Source: Streptomyces sp. NBC_01244 (GTDB lineage: Bacteria; Actinomycetota; Actinomycetes; Streptomycetales; Streptomycetaceae). From it: DNA of 64,000 nucleotides. The position numbers were made by a program, and so were the translations under genes. Shown in pieces: positions 16,801-26,660 of the stretch (positions are counted from its first letter, which is position 1; every line of letters starts with the position of its first letter). The notes under the pieces are model-generated. The model had not been told where the DNA came from, did no database searches, and worked only from the letters and a program-made list of their open reading frames with translations. The stretch is from assembly GCF_035987325.1 (NCBI RefSeq), contig NZ_CP108488.1, positions 6,510,001 to 6,574,000 of the forward strand, in the 5' to 3' direction.

Positions 16801-19800
16801 GCGGTCACGGAGCTCGCTTCCCGCACGCTGGTCATTTCCGGTGTCTGCGGGCAGACGCCGACGGCGGCCAACACCGTCGGTGACACCCGCTCGTACTTCG
16901 ACGGTCTGCCCTACGGCCAGGTCGGAGCGACGGCGGACGGCACGGGTACCGAGGTCCTGGAGAAGTACGACGGCACCGGCAAGCCGGTCTACCGCCTCAA
17001 CTCCACCTCCACCTACGACACCTACGGCCGCGTCACCAGCAACACCAACAAGGTCCGCACCGACACCGCCCACCCCGGCGGCGCAGTCACCACGACCGAG
17101 TACGCGCCGGCCACGGGTGTCCTGCCCGACAAGGTGACCCACACCAACCCGCTGGGCTGGAAGTCCACGACGACCCTCGACATCGGCCGCTCGCAGCCGC
17201 TGAAGACCACCGACGAGAACAACCACGTCGCCGAACGCGAGTACGACGCCCTCGGTCGGGTCGTCTCGATCTGGCAGCCCGGCCAGGAACGCGCGAACAG
17301 CGCTCTCCCGGTGCGCAAGTTCTCGTACACGATGAACGGCACGAACGCGCCGTCCGCCGTTCTGAGCCAGGCGCTCATGAACGACAACTCCTACACGTCC
17401 TCGTATTCGATCTACGACGGTCTCGGCCGGGTCCGCCAGACCCAGGCCAGCGCTCCTTCGGGTGTGGCCGGCCGGATGATCACGGACGCGCTGTTCGACT
17501 CCCACGGCTGGCAGGTCAAGACCAGCGCCGCCTACTACACCGACCAGGGCGCGCCTTCCGCTGCCGTGTTCCTGCCCAACGGCGGGGTCCAGCCCGACAG
17601 CAAGATCCCGGCCCAGACCGTCTCCGTCTTCGACGGCCTCGGCCGCGTCGCCGCTTCCGTCTCGCAGTCCTTCGGTGTGGAGCAGTCCCGCACCAAGACC
17701 GAATACCCGGGCGTGGACGAGACCCGTACGACCCCGCCGGCCGGTGGGTTCGCCACGGCAAAGATCACCAACGGCACCACCTCGATCCTGCGCCAGTACA
17801 AGGCCAACACCCCGACCGGTGCGTACGACGACACGACCTACGTGTCCAACCCCCAGGGCCAGGAGCTGTCGCGGAAGGACTCCGCCGGCAACGAGTGGAC
17901 CTTCACCTACGACCTCCTCGGCCGCGTGGTGAAGACCACCGACCCCGACTCGGGCACCAGCACCACGGCCTACGACGACAAGAAGATCCTCGTCGTCTCC
18001 ACCGACGCCCGTCTCAAGAGCGCCACCACGGTGGCTGACATCCTCGGTCGTCCCGTGGCGACGTACGAGGGTACGGCCGTCGACCCGGCGAAGCAGATCG
18101 CCGCGTTCACGTACGACACCAAGGCGCTGGGCAAGCCCGACACCACCACCCGTTACGTGGGCGGCAAGACGGGCAGTGCGTACGTCACCGAGGTGACCGG
18201 TTACGACGGCGGCTACCGCTCCCTCGGCACCAAGGTCACCATCCCGGCGGCGGAGAGGGAACTCGCCGGTACGTACGAGACGACCAACACCTACGACGCC
18301 TACGGGCAGCTGAAGACGACCGCCCTGCCCGGCATCTCCAAGGCGGGCCTCGGCGTCGAGACGCTGACGTACGGTACCGACGTCGCGGGCAACCTGACCT
18401 CACTCGGCGGCAAGATCGGTCTCGCCCGGACCCCGTACCTCGTGGACATGCGCTACGACCCCTACGGCCGTCCGATCCGCACGACCGTCGGCGACACCGG
18501 CATGCAGGTCGTCTCCACAGCCGACTACGACGCAGGCACCGGCCGCGCGGTCCGCTCCACGCTCGACAAGCAGACCGCCGCAACGGCCAGCGTGGATGTC
18601 CTGGACTACACGTACAACAAGGCCGGTGTGATCACCTCGATCGGTGACACCCAGGATGGCACCGGCCGTGACCTGCAGTGCTTCACGCACGACTACCTCG
18701 GGCGCCTGACCCAGGCCTGGACCGACACCGGTACCCAGACCACGGCTCCCGCGCCCAGCGTGCGCGGCATCGGCGGCTGCACCAACAGCGCCGGCCCCGC
18801 CGTCGACGGCACCGGCAAGCCCAGTGTGGGTGGTACCGCTCCGTACTGGCAGCAGTACGAGTACGACGCGATGGGCAACCGCAAGAAGCTGGTGAGGAAG
18901 GACGTCACCGGCAACGCGGCCAAGGACGTCACGATCACCCAGACGTTCGGCCCGAAGAACAACGCCCCCTCCACCGACCCGCAGACGGGCGGGGGCACGG
19001 GCGGTCCGCACGCGCTGATGTCCTCGACCGAGACCGGCCCGTCCGGAACCAAGGTCACCTCCTACACCTACGACGCTGCCGGTAATACGGCGTCCATCAC
19101 CAGTACTCCCGGCACCAGGTCCCTGACCTGGAACGGCCAGGGCAAGCTGGACAAGGTCATCGGTACCGGTGAGAGCGCCGGTACCAGCTACCTGTACGAC
19201 ACGGGCGGCAACCAGCTCATCCGCCGCGACGCCGCCAGCACCACGCTCACCCTCGGCGCCGACCAGATCACCCTGGACACCGCCAGCGGCAAGGTCTCCA
19301 ACGTCCGCACGTACGGCATGCCCGGCGGCCTGACCGTCACCCGCACCACCAGCACCACCAGCGGCTCCGCGCTGACCTACCAGAGCTCGGACCACCACGG
19401 CACCGGCGGAGTCCAGCTCAAGGCCTCCGACCTCAGCCACGTCCGACGCGCGAGCGACCCGTTCGGCAACGAACGCGGCACCCAGCCCGCCCCGGGCGCC
19501 TGGGCCGGAGACAAGGGATTCGTCGGCGGCACCAAGGAGAAATCCACCGGCTTCACCCTCCTCGGCGCCCGCGAATACGACCCCACCACCGGCCGCTTCA
19601 TCAGCCCCGACCCCGTCATCAACGCGAGCAACCCACAGCAGTGGAACGCGTACGCCTACTCCGAGAACAACCCCGTCAACAAGTCCGATGCTTCGGGCTT
19701 GGAGAGCTGTTTCGGAGCCGGCTACTGCTCGGGCAGCAACGGCTCGGACCTCGGGTCCACGTACGACCCGGAGTGGTACGACAAGCACCCGGGAAAGACC

Positions 19801-21117
19801 GACGACGGCCCGTCGGACACAGAGCTCAAGACGGCCACGAAGAAGGTCTCCGACGCCAAGAAGAAGCGCGACAAGCTGATCGACGAAGTCATCGACGTGG
19901 TCGGTGACCTGATCGGATACAACGACGCCCGGGACTGCTTCACCAAGGGCGACGTGATGGCGTGCATCAACACGGCCCTGAACTTCGTCCCCTGGGGCAA
20001 GCTCGTCAAGGCCGTCAAGGTCGGCATCAAGGCCTTCAAGATCTACAAGGAGATGAACAAGGCCTACGACGCCATCCACGAAGCCGAACGCGGAGCCTCC
20101 AAGGCCGCCGAGGCCTACAGCACGGCGAAAAAGGCCTTCAAGGAAGCGCGCGACGCCGAAGCCAAGGCAGCCAAATCCGCATCGGAGAAAGCCGCCAAGG
20201 AATCCGCAAGCGACAGTGCCGGAACAGAAGCCAAGGCAGTGGCGGACGAAGCCGATGCCGCGAAGGCCGATGGTGGTGACGCCGCGCAGTCCGATGGCGG
20301 TTCGGCGCCGGACTCCTCCTCAGGTCCGTCCTGCAAGAAGAGGAACAGCTTCCCCACCGGCACCCGGATCCTGATGGGCGACGGCAGCACGAAGGCGATC
20401 GAGGACGTCAGCGTCGGCGACACCGTGATGGCCACGGACCCCCAGACGGGCGAAACCCGCCCCAAGAAGGTCATCGGCACCATCACCACCCCCGACGACA
20501 AGGAATTCACCGACCTCACCCTCACCGACGAGGCCGGCCCCCGCGGACCGCCCGCGAAGATCACTTCCACCTCTCACCACCCCTACTGGAGCGAAACCCG
20601 CCACCAGTGGATCGACGCCGGCGACCTCAAGGTCGGCGAGCAGCTCCGCCAGCCCAACGGCACGACCCTCACGGTGAATGCCGGCCGTAGTTACCGCCAC
20701 GCCGTCACCACCCACAACTTCACCGTCGACGACTTCCACACGTACTACGTCATCGTGGGGAAGACGCCGGTCCTCGTGCACAACTCGGGTATTGCATCCC
20801 TTGATGACCTGAGAGGCGGATTGTTCTTCAGTACGGTGCTGCAGACCGTCCACGGTGACATAGACATCGGCGCCTTTGTCGACATTGATGGAACGACCCT
20901 CAAGCTGGAAAATATCTCCATCTATGGCGCAGATGGTGATCTTGAGCGGGGTTCCGTTGGTCCGCGTGACTTCCTGGCTCTGAGGCGCAAGGTTATTTCG
21001 GCAGCCGCCAACCAAGGATTTACGACCCTTAAGATCAACTGGATGCGTACCAGTGAAGGCCCGGAGAACGGTCATACCGGCGAATGGAACATCGACCTGC
21101 CCAAGCCGGACTGCTGA
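13852..21117 (+). CDS. secreted RHS polymorphic toxin with HINT domain and unknown C-terminal toxin
   Basis: A 2421-residue exported protein. Start: TTG 13852 behind GGGGGG; a GTG at 13807 has no ribosome site. Order: signal peptide (about 1-38), Lys/Pro/Ala-rich spacer, N-terminal shell region (about 290-360, YTVEVPSSIAGAGPDVGLGY), many YD/RHS repeats (YDALGRVVSIW, YDGLGRVRQTQ, YDLLGRVVKTTDPDSGT), RHS core near 1890-1950 (GAREYDPTTGRFISPDPV), a Lys/Ala-rich linker with hydrophobic helices (1950-2160), a pre-toxin HINT domain (2161-2311: NSFPTGTRILMGDG, SHHPYW, closing VLVHN) and a last domain (2312-2421). RHS repeats form a cocoon, and HINT should cleave after Asn2311 to free the final 110 residues as the effector. 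I do not recognise that domain. Codon use there is visibly less GC-rich than in the shell, as in exchangeable toxin tips. Confidence 0.9.
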   Translation: MSRQGGLHSRARAMRPRVAMVAVLAVFISGLGLPAVEAVAKPPKVWVPPNTALPQTKPVKGSNAKPVNAKAPAGKAWKPDAKAKAPSGSATVPLNAAGTSATAGGGKSVQAGSLPVWVAPAKGPNRSAKLSELATSGSGSGEGSLRVEVKDEAKTRAAGVGGVLVALTDAAGSAASGKVQVGFDVSALAKTTGANWGDRARVVRLPDCALTTPGAKGCTARTPVASHKDASGRLVAEIDAPKTKATAFKSAPSDAPQMLASQAVALAVEAGPSGASGDFTATPIAPSMSWQAGANAANFTYGYTVEVPSSIAGAGPDVGLGYDSSSIDGRTASTNAQASGFGEGWDWSPGSISRTYKGCKDAGIAESGDECWAGDILSLNLAGHAGQIVRDDTSCVYHLQGEDGTKIERLTGQRNAAWKGEGFKVTTTDGTQYYFGSNRLPGGDGTDPEAKSVSTVPVYFNSGQDKCLGAETPANGTWQQLGWQWNLDYVVDPHQNLVSYRYEQEDNFYGRGGGQNGGTGTNTKYQRGSYPTWIGYGQRLPEQITAKGLAKPAVQINIKNAERCVVIGTVTCTDTAQRVKANAASWPDTPIDQECPATGQCLNLSPTYFTTKKFTQIASQVWTGTAWRTVDWYDLKQSFQDPGDGTSPTLWLDSIQRNASNSKTAIKLPAVLFQATQFPNRVDGVVRRPDGTDASAPSYRRPRIQTITTETGGQINVAYKAPECSRLAGTMPSSEDGNTMACMPVKWYLPGQSFADPVNDWFNKVVVQSVTQQDKVGGQVSTVTDYEYGGGIAWHRNDSEFADPKTRTWDQFRGFSTVTTRTGSGNASEAPRTKNVSTYLRGMDGDVLANGTKRTVNVLDAQGGTIKDEEVLSGFVRQTQTYDRDGVDGTVIGDEVTTPWLGPVTATRAQSAGMPPITARAVNTAKVTTRAKLASGSWRTSERSSTYDTTLVTRPLQVDDNSDISRTDQRLCTTFEYPTGPGGAVTELASRTLVISGVCGQTPTAANTVGDTRSYFDGLPYGQVGATADGTGTEVLEKYDGTGKPVYRLNSTSTYDTYGRVTSNTNKVRTDTAHPGGAVTTTEYAPATGVLPDKVTHTNPLGWKSTTTLDIGRSQPLKTTDENNHVAEREYDALGRVVSIWQPGQERANSALPVRKFSYTMNGTNAPSAVLSQALMNDNSYTSSYSIYDGLGRVRQTQASAPSGVAGRMITDALFDSHGWQVKTSAAYYTDQGAPSAAVFLPNGGVQPDSKIPAQTVSVFDGLGRVAASVSQSFGVEQSRTKTEYPGVDETRTTPPAGGFATAKITNGTTSILRQYKANTPTGAYDDTTYVSNPQGQELSRKDSAGNEWTFTYDLLGRVVKTTDPDSGTSTTAYDDKKILVVSTDARLKSATTVADILGRPVATYEGTAVDPAKQIAAFTYDTKALGKPDTTTRYVGGKTGSAYVTEVTGYDGGYRSLGTKVTIPAAERELAGTYETTNTYDAYGQLKTTALPGISKAGLGVETLTYGTDVAGNLTSLGGKIGLARTPYLVDMRYDPYGRPIRTTVGDTGMQVVSTADYDAGTGRAVRSTLDKQTAATASVDVLDYTYNKAGVITSIGDTQDGTGRDLQCFTHDYLGRLTQAWTDTGTQTTAPAPSVRGIGGCTNSAGPAVDGTGKPSVGGTAPYWQQYEYDAMGNRKKLVRKDVTGNAAKDVTITQTFGPKNNAPSTDPQTGGGTGGPHALMSSTETGPSGTKVTSYTYDAAGNTASITSTPGTRSLTWNGQGKLDKVIGTGESAGTSYLYDTGGNQLIRRDAASTTLTLGADQITLDTASGKVSNVRTYGMPGGLTVTRTTSTTSGSALTYQSSDHHGTGGVQLKASDLSHVRRASDPFGNERGTQPAPGAWAGDKGFVGGTKEKSTGFTLLGAREYDPTTGRFISPDPVINASNPQQWNAYAYSENNPVNKSDASGLESCFGAGYCSGSNGSDLGSTYDPEWYDKHPGKTDDGPSDTELKTATKKVSDAKKKRDKLIDEVIDVVGDLIGYNDARDCFTKGDVMACINTALNFVPWGKLVKAVKVGIKAFKIYKEMNKAYDAIHEAERGASKAAEAYSTAKKAFKEARDAEAKAAKSASEKAAKESASDSAGTEAKAVADEADAAKADGGDAAQSDGGSAPDSSSGPSCKKRNSFPTGTRILMGDGSTKAIEDVSVGDTVMATDPQTGETRPKKVIGTITTPDDKEFTDLTLTDEAGPRGPPAKITSTSHHPYWSETRHQWIDAGDLKVGEQLRQPNGTTLTVNAGRSYRHAVTTHNFTVDDFHTYYVIVGKTPVLVHNSGIASLDDLRGGLFFSTVLQTVHGDIDIGAFVDIDGTTLKLENISIYGADGDLERGSVGPRDFLALRRKVISAAANQGFTTLKINWMRTSEGPENGHTGEWNIDLPKPDC

Positions 21118-21148
21118 GAACGAATCGAAGGATTGGTAGGGTTGCCGC

Positions 21149-21421
21149 ATGGCAATGTACCTGGCTGCGCTGGACGCTGTGCGCAGTGATCTGGACGATG
21201 GCGCCGACCCTGAAGCCGTCCTCATCAAGCTGAAGGAGGCGGGTCTGTCGCAAGTCGAATGTATTCGTGCTGTCGTCGACCTCGGATTGAGTAATCGATC
21301 GGAAGCCAAAAAGTTGGTACATTTCAGTCGAGCTTGGTCGTCCACCAGGATTGAAAGCGAGAAGTTGCACGAGCGCCTTGAAGATTTGGCGGATGAATCC
21401 CGCAAACTCGACAGGGGCTAG
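21149..21421 (+). CDS. small protein, candidate immunity protein for the RHS toxin
   Basis: A 90-residue, probably cytoplasmic protein encoded 31 bases after the RHS stop codon, with GGTAGGG as ribosome site. It is charged and helical (DLDDGADPEAVLIKLKEAGL, NRSEAKKLVHFSRAW) and has no signal peptide. Codons such as AAA, TTG, ATT and AGT make it clearly less GC-rich than typical Streptomyces genes, like the toxin tip it follows. In polymorphic-toxin loci the gene right after the toxin tip normally encodes the specific immunity protein, which is the reason for the call. The segment VECIRAVVDLGLSNRSEAKK faintly recalls the ribosomal L7/L12 C-terminal fold, but this is only an impression. An ATG at 21155 is an alternative start. 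Confidence 0.75.
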   Translation: MAMYLAALDAVRSDLDDGADPEAVLIKLKEAGLSQVECIRAVVDLGLSNRSEAKKLVHFSRAWSSTRIESEKLHERLEDLADESRKLDRG

Positions 21422-21466
21422 GCGGCGACAATTCCTGCTCAGTTGAAAGAATTGAGCCAGGAAAAA

Positions 21467-21503
21467 CCGATGGGGCGTGACTCCAAGAGTCACGCCCCAT
21501 CGG
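21467..21503. terminator. bidirectional hairpin terminator
   Basis: A perfect 17-bp stem (21467-21483 with 21487-21503; arm CCGATGGGGCGTGACTC) and 3-base loop separates the toxin island from the convergent sdaA gene. Confidence 0.85.
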
Positions 21504-21532
21504 CGTCGAGCGGGGTTACACAGAATGCGGCG

Positions 21533-22915
<1,383 letters not shown>

Positions 22916-22968
22916 GGTTGCGGACTCCTATGTCTGCTCGTGGGTGGGAAGCGTGGGCAGGAGAGGCG

Positions 22969-23004
22969 GATCGGGTTGATCGGGTTGATCGGGTTGATCA
23001 GGGG
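22969..23004. repeat. four 9-bp tandem repeats between sdaA and the permease gene
   Basis: GATCGGGTT occurs three times in a row (22969-22995) followed by the degenerate GATCAGGGG. On the coding strand the unit is AACCCGATC, related to the repeats at 7946-7999 and inside the CDPS gene. Confidence 0.8.
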
Positions 23005-23087
23005 TGATCTGCGGATTTTGTCCGGCGGTCGAGCTTAACGCGGTGAGGTGAACAGCTCGGCCGCCGGACGGGTCGGGGAGGGGGTGC

Positions 23088-24737
23088 TCAGGCGTGGCTC
23101 AGTTCGCGCTCCGGTGCGTCGGCCGCGTCGGCCTCCCTGGAGGGGGCGTCCAGGACCGGGTCCGGGCCCGGCAGGCCCGCGTAGTGGGCCTTGACCCCGG
23201 ACCGTACGGCCCAGAAGTAGAAGCCCAGGGCGGAGACGGCCACGAGGGCGATGTCCGCGCCGCCGGGGATGAACCCGCTGCCGCCGAACTCGGTGCTGCC
23301 GAGTGCCGACAGCGTGCCCAGCCACAGCAGGAAGGCGATCATCCACCAGGCGGGGGCGAACTGCTTGGCCAGGTTCTTCTCGCCCTTGCGCTTGAGCACG
23401 ACGGCCGCGATCGGGGCGGCGACCAGGGTGAGCAGCACCACCTTGCCGGTGTCCGGCCACTTGGACCAGTACAGGGCGCAGGCGGCGAAGGCGAAGGTGA
23501 CCGGGCAGAGGATCTTGGCCGCGGGCAGTCGGAAGGGGCGCGGCAGCTCGGGCTTCGTCTTGCGGAAGACGCCGACCGCGATCGGGCCGATCAGGTACGA
23601 GACCACCATCGCGGCGGAGACCACGCTGGCCAGGGCCTCCCAGCTGTGGCCGACGGTGACCAGCAGCAGGATCGAGAAGCCGAGGTTCAGCCACATCGCG
23701 GGGCGTGCGGTGCCGTACTTCGGGTGCACCTCGCGGATCTTCTTCGGGAAGAAGCCGGTGTCCGCGAGGTTCTGCGCCATGTAGGAGGCCGAGGCGACGT
23801 TGCCGATGTTGGCACCGGACGGGGAGATGAAGGCGCCGAACTGGAGCATGGTGACGACCCAGTGCAGCATCAGCATCTTGGCCAGGTCGGCGAACGGTGA
23901 GGAGAAGTTGATGCCGCTCCAGCCGCCGGCCTCGGCCAGCTTCTCCGGCGGGACACCGCCGATGAAGGCGATCTGCAGGGCCAGGTAGATGACCAGGCCG
24001 AGGGAGAGCGCGCCGACCAGGGCCAGCGGAATGGCGCGGCCGGGGTTCTTGGCGGCGCCGCCGAGGTTGACGACGGCCTGGAAGCCGTTGAATGCGAAGA
24101 CCACGCCGGAGGTGGTGACGGCGGTCATGACCGCGGACCAGCCGTTGGGCGCGAAGCCGCCGTGGTCGGTGAAGTTGCCGGTGTGGAAGCCGGAGGTGAT
24201 CAGGGCGATCACGGCGAGTACCGGGATGGCGAACTTGACCAGGGTGAGGAGGTTGTTCGCCTTGGCTAGCAGTGCGACCGACCAGTAGCAGGCCAGCCAC
24301 AGCGCGACCGTCAGGAACAGGGCCATCGCCATGCCGGAGGTGGTCAGGCCGCCGTTCTCGACGAGGCCCTTGGCCCAGCCGAAGTTCCAGGAGGACATGT
24401 ACTGCGTTCCGGCGATGGACTCGATCGGGATCAGCGCGGCGATGGCGATCCAGACCGCCCAGCCGGTGATGAAGCCCAGCACCGGCCCGTGCGAGATGGT
24501 GCCGAAGCGGGCCATCGAGCCGGGCAGCGGGTAGGCGGCGCCCACCTCCGCGTAGGACATGGCGATCATGCCGATGAAGACGGCGCCGATGACCCAGGCG
24601 ATGATCGCCGCGGGCCCCGCGACCGCGGCGGCCTGGCCGGCCCCGAAGAGCCACCCCGATCCGAAGATCGAGCCGAGGCCGATCATGATCAGGGCGAAGA
24701 GACTGAGTCCCTTCTTGTTCGCTGCGCTCATGTCCAT
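23088..24737 (-). CDS. APC superfamily amino-acid permease
   Basis: A 549-residue membrane transporter with about 12 hydrophobic segments. The first helix carries the APC motif (MIGLGSIFGSGWLFGAGQAA), and YAEVGAAYPLPGSMARF follows helix 2. It probably imports an amino acid using a proton or sodium gradient. Its position between glyA and sdaA makes serine, glycine or a related compound plausible, but the sequence does not prove the substrate. The gene is separated from glyA by a terminator, so it likely has its own promoter in 24738-24857, and from sdaA by a 172-base spacer with 9-bp repeats. The acidic C-terminal tail (APSREADAADAPERELSHA) is cytoplasmic. Confidence 0.88.
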   Translation of the reverse strand: MDMSAANKKGLSLFALIMIGLGSIFGSGWLFGAGQAAAVAGPAAIIAWVIGAVFIGMIAMSYAEVGAAYPLPGSMARFGTISHGPVLGFITGWAVWIAIAALIPIESIAGTQYMSSWNFGWAKGLVENGGLTTSGMAMALFLTVALWLACYWSVALLAKANNLLTLVKFAIPVLAVIALITSGFHTGNFTDHGGFAPNGWSAVMTAVTTSGVVFAFNGFQAVVNLGGAAKNPGRAIPLALVGALSLGLVIYLALQIAFIGGVPPEKLAEAGGWSGINFSSPFADLAKMLMLHWVVTMLQFGAFISPSGANIGNVASASYMAQNLADTGFFPKKIREVHPKYGTARPAMWLNLGFSILLLVTVGHSWEALASVVSAAMVVSYLIGPIAVGVFRKTKPELPRPFRLPAAKILCPVTFAFAACALYWSKWPDTGKVVLLTLVAAPIAAVVLKRKGEKNLAKQFAPAWWMIAFLLWLGTLSALGSTEFGGSGFIPGGADIALVAVSALGFYFWAVRSGVKAHYAGLPGPDPVLDAPSREADAADAPERELSHA

Positions 24738-24857
24738 GGGGTGTGCTGTCCGTCCTGCCAGGGGGGTGCGGTCTTTCCTTTATCCGGAGCCTATTTGCCA
24801 TTTTTTGGATGATTCAGTGGCAATGGGCCGCATCCGCCTGGGGCTTTGGTCATGAAA

Positions 24858-24892
24858 GGGGCCCGGCCCTGTGCAAAACAAGACCGGGCCCT
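24858..24892 (-). terminator. terminator downstream of glyA
   Basis: GGGCCCGG (24859-24866) pairs with 24884-24891 around a 17-base loop, followed on the minus strand by CTTTC. It should end the gcvT-gcvH-glyA transcript. Confidence 0.65.
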
Positions 24893-24905
24893 CTCAGGCC
24901 GGTGC

Positions 24906-26162
24906 CTAGAGCGTCGGGTACAGCGGGAACTTCGCGGCGAGCGCCGAGACGCGCGCCTTCAGGTCCTCCGCGTCGTAGGCGGGCTTGAGCGCCTGCGCGA
25001 TGATCTCGGCGACCTCGGTGAAGGCCTCGGCGTCGAAACCGCGGGTGGCCAGCGCCGGCGTACCGATCCGCAGGCCCGAGGTGACCATCGGCGGCCGCGG
25101 GTCGTTCGGGATGGCGTTGCGGTTGACCGTGATGCCGACCTCGTGGAGGCGGTCCTCGGCCTGCTGGCCGTCCAGCTCGGAGTTGCGCAGGTCGACCAGG
25201 ACCAGGTGCACGTCGGTGCCGCCGGTGAGGACGTCCACGCCCACGGCCTTGACGTCGTCCTGGACCAGGCGGGCGGCGAGGATCTTCGCGCCCTCCAGGG
25301 TGCGCTCCTGGCGCTCCTTGAACTCGGGCGAGGCCGCCACGAGGAAGGAGACGGCCTTGGCCGCGATCACGTGCTCCAGCGGGCCGCCCTGCTGACCCGG
25401 GAAGACCGCGGAGTTGATCTTCTTGGCCAGCTCCTGCGTCGACAGGATGACACCGCCGCGCGGACCGCCGAGGGTCTTGTGCGTGGTGGTGGTCACGACG
25501 TGGGCGTGCGGCACCGGGTTCGGGTGCAGACCCGCGGCGACCAGGCCGGCGAAGTGCGCCATGTCGACCATCAGGTACGCGCCGACCTCGTCCGCGATGC
25601 GGCGGAAGGCGGCGAAGTCGAGCTGGCGCGGGTAGGCGGACCAGCCCGCGACGATCAGCTGCGGCTTGGACTCCTTGGCGAGGCGCTCGACCTCGGCCAT
25701 GTCGACCTCACCGGTCTCGTCGACGTGGTACGGGACCACGTTGTAGAGCTTGCCGGAGAAGTTGATCTTCATGCCGTGGGTCAGGTGACCACCGTGGGCC
25801 AGGTTCAGGCCCATGATCGTGTCGCCCGGCTTGATCAGCGCGAACATCGCGGCCGCGTTGGCCTGCGCGCCCGAGTGGGGCTGCACGTTCGCGGCCTCGG
25901 CGCCGAAGAGCGCCTTGATGCGGTCGATCGCGATCTGCTCGACCACGTCGACGTGCTCACAGCCGCCGTAGTAGCGGCGGCCGGGGTAGCCCTCGGCGTA
26001 CTTGTTGGTCAGGACCGAGCCCTGGGCCTCCATGACGGCGACCGGAGCGAAGTTCTCCGACGCGATCATTTCCAGGGTGGACTGCTGGCGCACGAGCTCG
26101 GCGTCGACGGCGGCGGCGACGTCCGGGTCGAGCTCGTGGAGGGGAGTGTTCAGTACAGACAT
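24906..26162 (-). CDS. glyA: serine hydroxymethyltransferase
   Basis: The 418-residue PLP enzyme interconverts serine and glycine with tetrahydrofolate as one-carbon carrier. Family motifs are [28 protein letters not shown], the cofactor lysine in [15 protein letters not shown] and [10 protein letters not shown]. Length is typical of bacterial GlyA. The gene follows gcvH by 14 bases and is therefore in the glycine-riboswitch-controlled transcript. In this context it uses methylene-THF from the cleavage system to turn a second glycine into serine. Streptomyces often carry another glyA copy for housekeeping, so this may be the catabolic one. Confidence 0.96.
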   Translation of the reverse strand: MSVLNTPLHELDPDVAAAVDAELVRQQSTLEMIASENFAPVAVMEAQGSVLTNKYAEGYPGRRYYGGCEHVDVVEQIAIDRIKALFGAEAANVQPHSGAQANAAAMFALIKPGDTIMGLNLAHGGHLTHGMKINFSGKLYNVVPYHVDETGEVDMAEVERLAKESKPQLIVAGWSAYPRQLDFAAFRRIADEVGAYLMVDMAHFAGLVAAGLHPNPVPHAHVVTTTTHKTLGGPRGGVILSTQELAKKINSAVFPGQQGGPLEHVIAAKAVSFLVAASPEFKERQERTLEGAKILAARLVQDDVKAVGVDVLTGGTDVHLVLVDLRNSELDGQQAEDRLHEVGITVNRNAIPNDPRPPMVTSGLRIGTPALATRGFDAEAFTEVAEIIAQALKPAYDAEDLKARVSALAAKFPLYPTL

Positions 26163-26176
26163 CAGGGTTCCCTGGG

Positions 26177-26557
26177 TCAGTTGCCGGAGGTGAGCTTGGC
26201 GTACTCGTCGACGGAGAGCAGGTCGGCCGGCTCCTCCGTGACGCGCACCTTGAAGAGCCAGCCGCCCTCGAACGGGGCCGAGTTCACCAGGGCCGGGTCG
26301 TCGATGACGTCCTGGTTGGACTCGACGATCTCGCCGGTGACGGGGGAGTACAGGTCGCTGACCGACTTGGTCGACTCCAGCTCGCCGCAGGTCTCGCCCG
26401 CGGTCACCGTGTCGCCCACCTCGGGAAGCTGGGCGTAGACGACGTCACCGAGCGCGTTGGCCGCGAACTCCGTGATGCCGACCGTCGAGACGCCGTCGAC
26501 GGCGTCCGACAGCCACTCGTGCTCCTTGCTGAAACGCAGCTGCTGGGGGTTGCTCAT
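26177..26557 (-). CDS. gcvH: glycine cleavage system H protein
   Basis: The 126-residue lipoyl carrier protein shuttles the aminomethyl group between the P, T and L proteins. The lipoylated lysine is Lys64 in [15 protein letters not shown], and [22 protein letters not shown] is the conserved core. I chose the ATG at 26557 ([16 protein letters not shown]) because it gives the family length and is preceded by AGGAGAAT; longer readings upstream are the spacer after gcvT. It is the second gene of the gcvT-gcvH-glyA unit. Confidence 0.95.
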   Translation of the reverse strand: MSNPQQLRFSKEHEWLSDAVDGVSTVGITEFAANALGDVVYAQLPEVGDTVTAGETCGELESTKSVSDLYSPVTGEIVESNQDVIDDPALVNSAPFEGGWLFKVRVTEEPADLLSVDEYAKLTSGN

Positions 26558-26660
26558 GACCTGATTCTCCTGGATGCGGGGGAGTGGATACGAACGGTGG
26601 TCCTGCGGACCGGCGCGACGCGCCGAAGAGCGGTGCGGTGCGGTACGGGGCGGTACGGGG

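Noticed and set aside
14035..17505. 1156-codon open frame on the minus strand inside the RHS gene
   Set aside because: Antisense to clear RHS repeats; Arg/Val/Gly-rich shadow with no motif.
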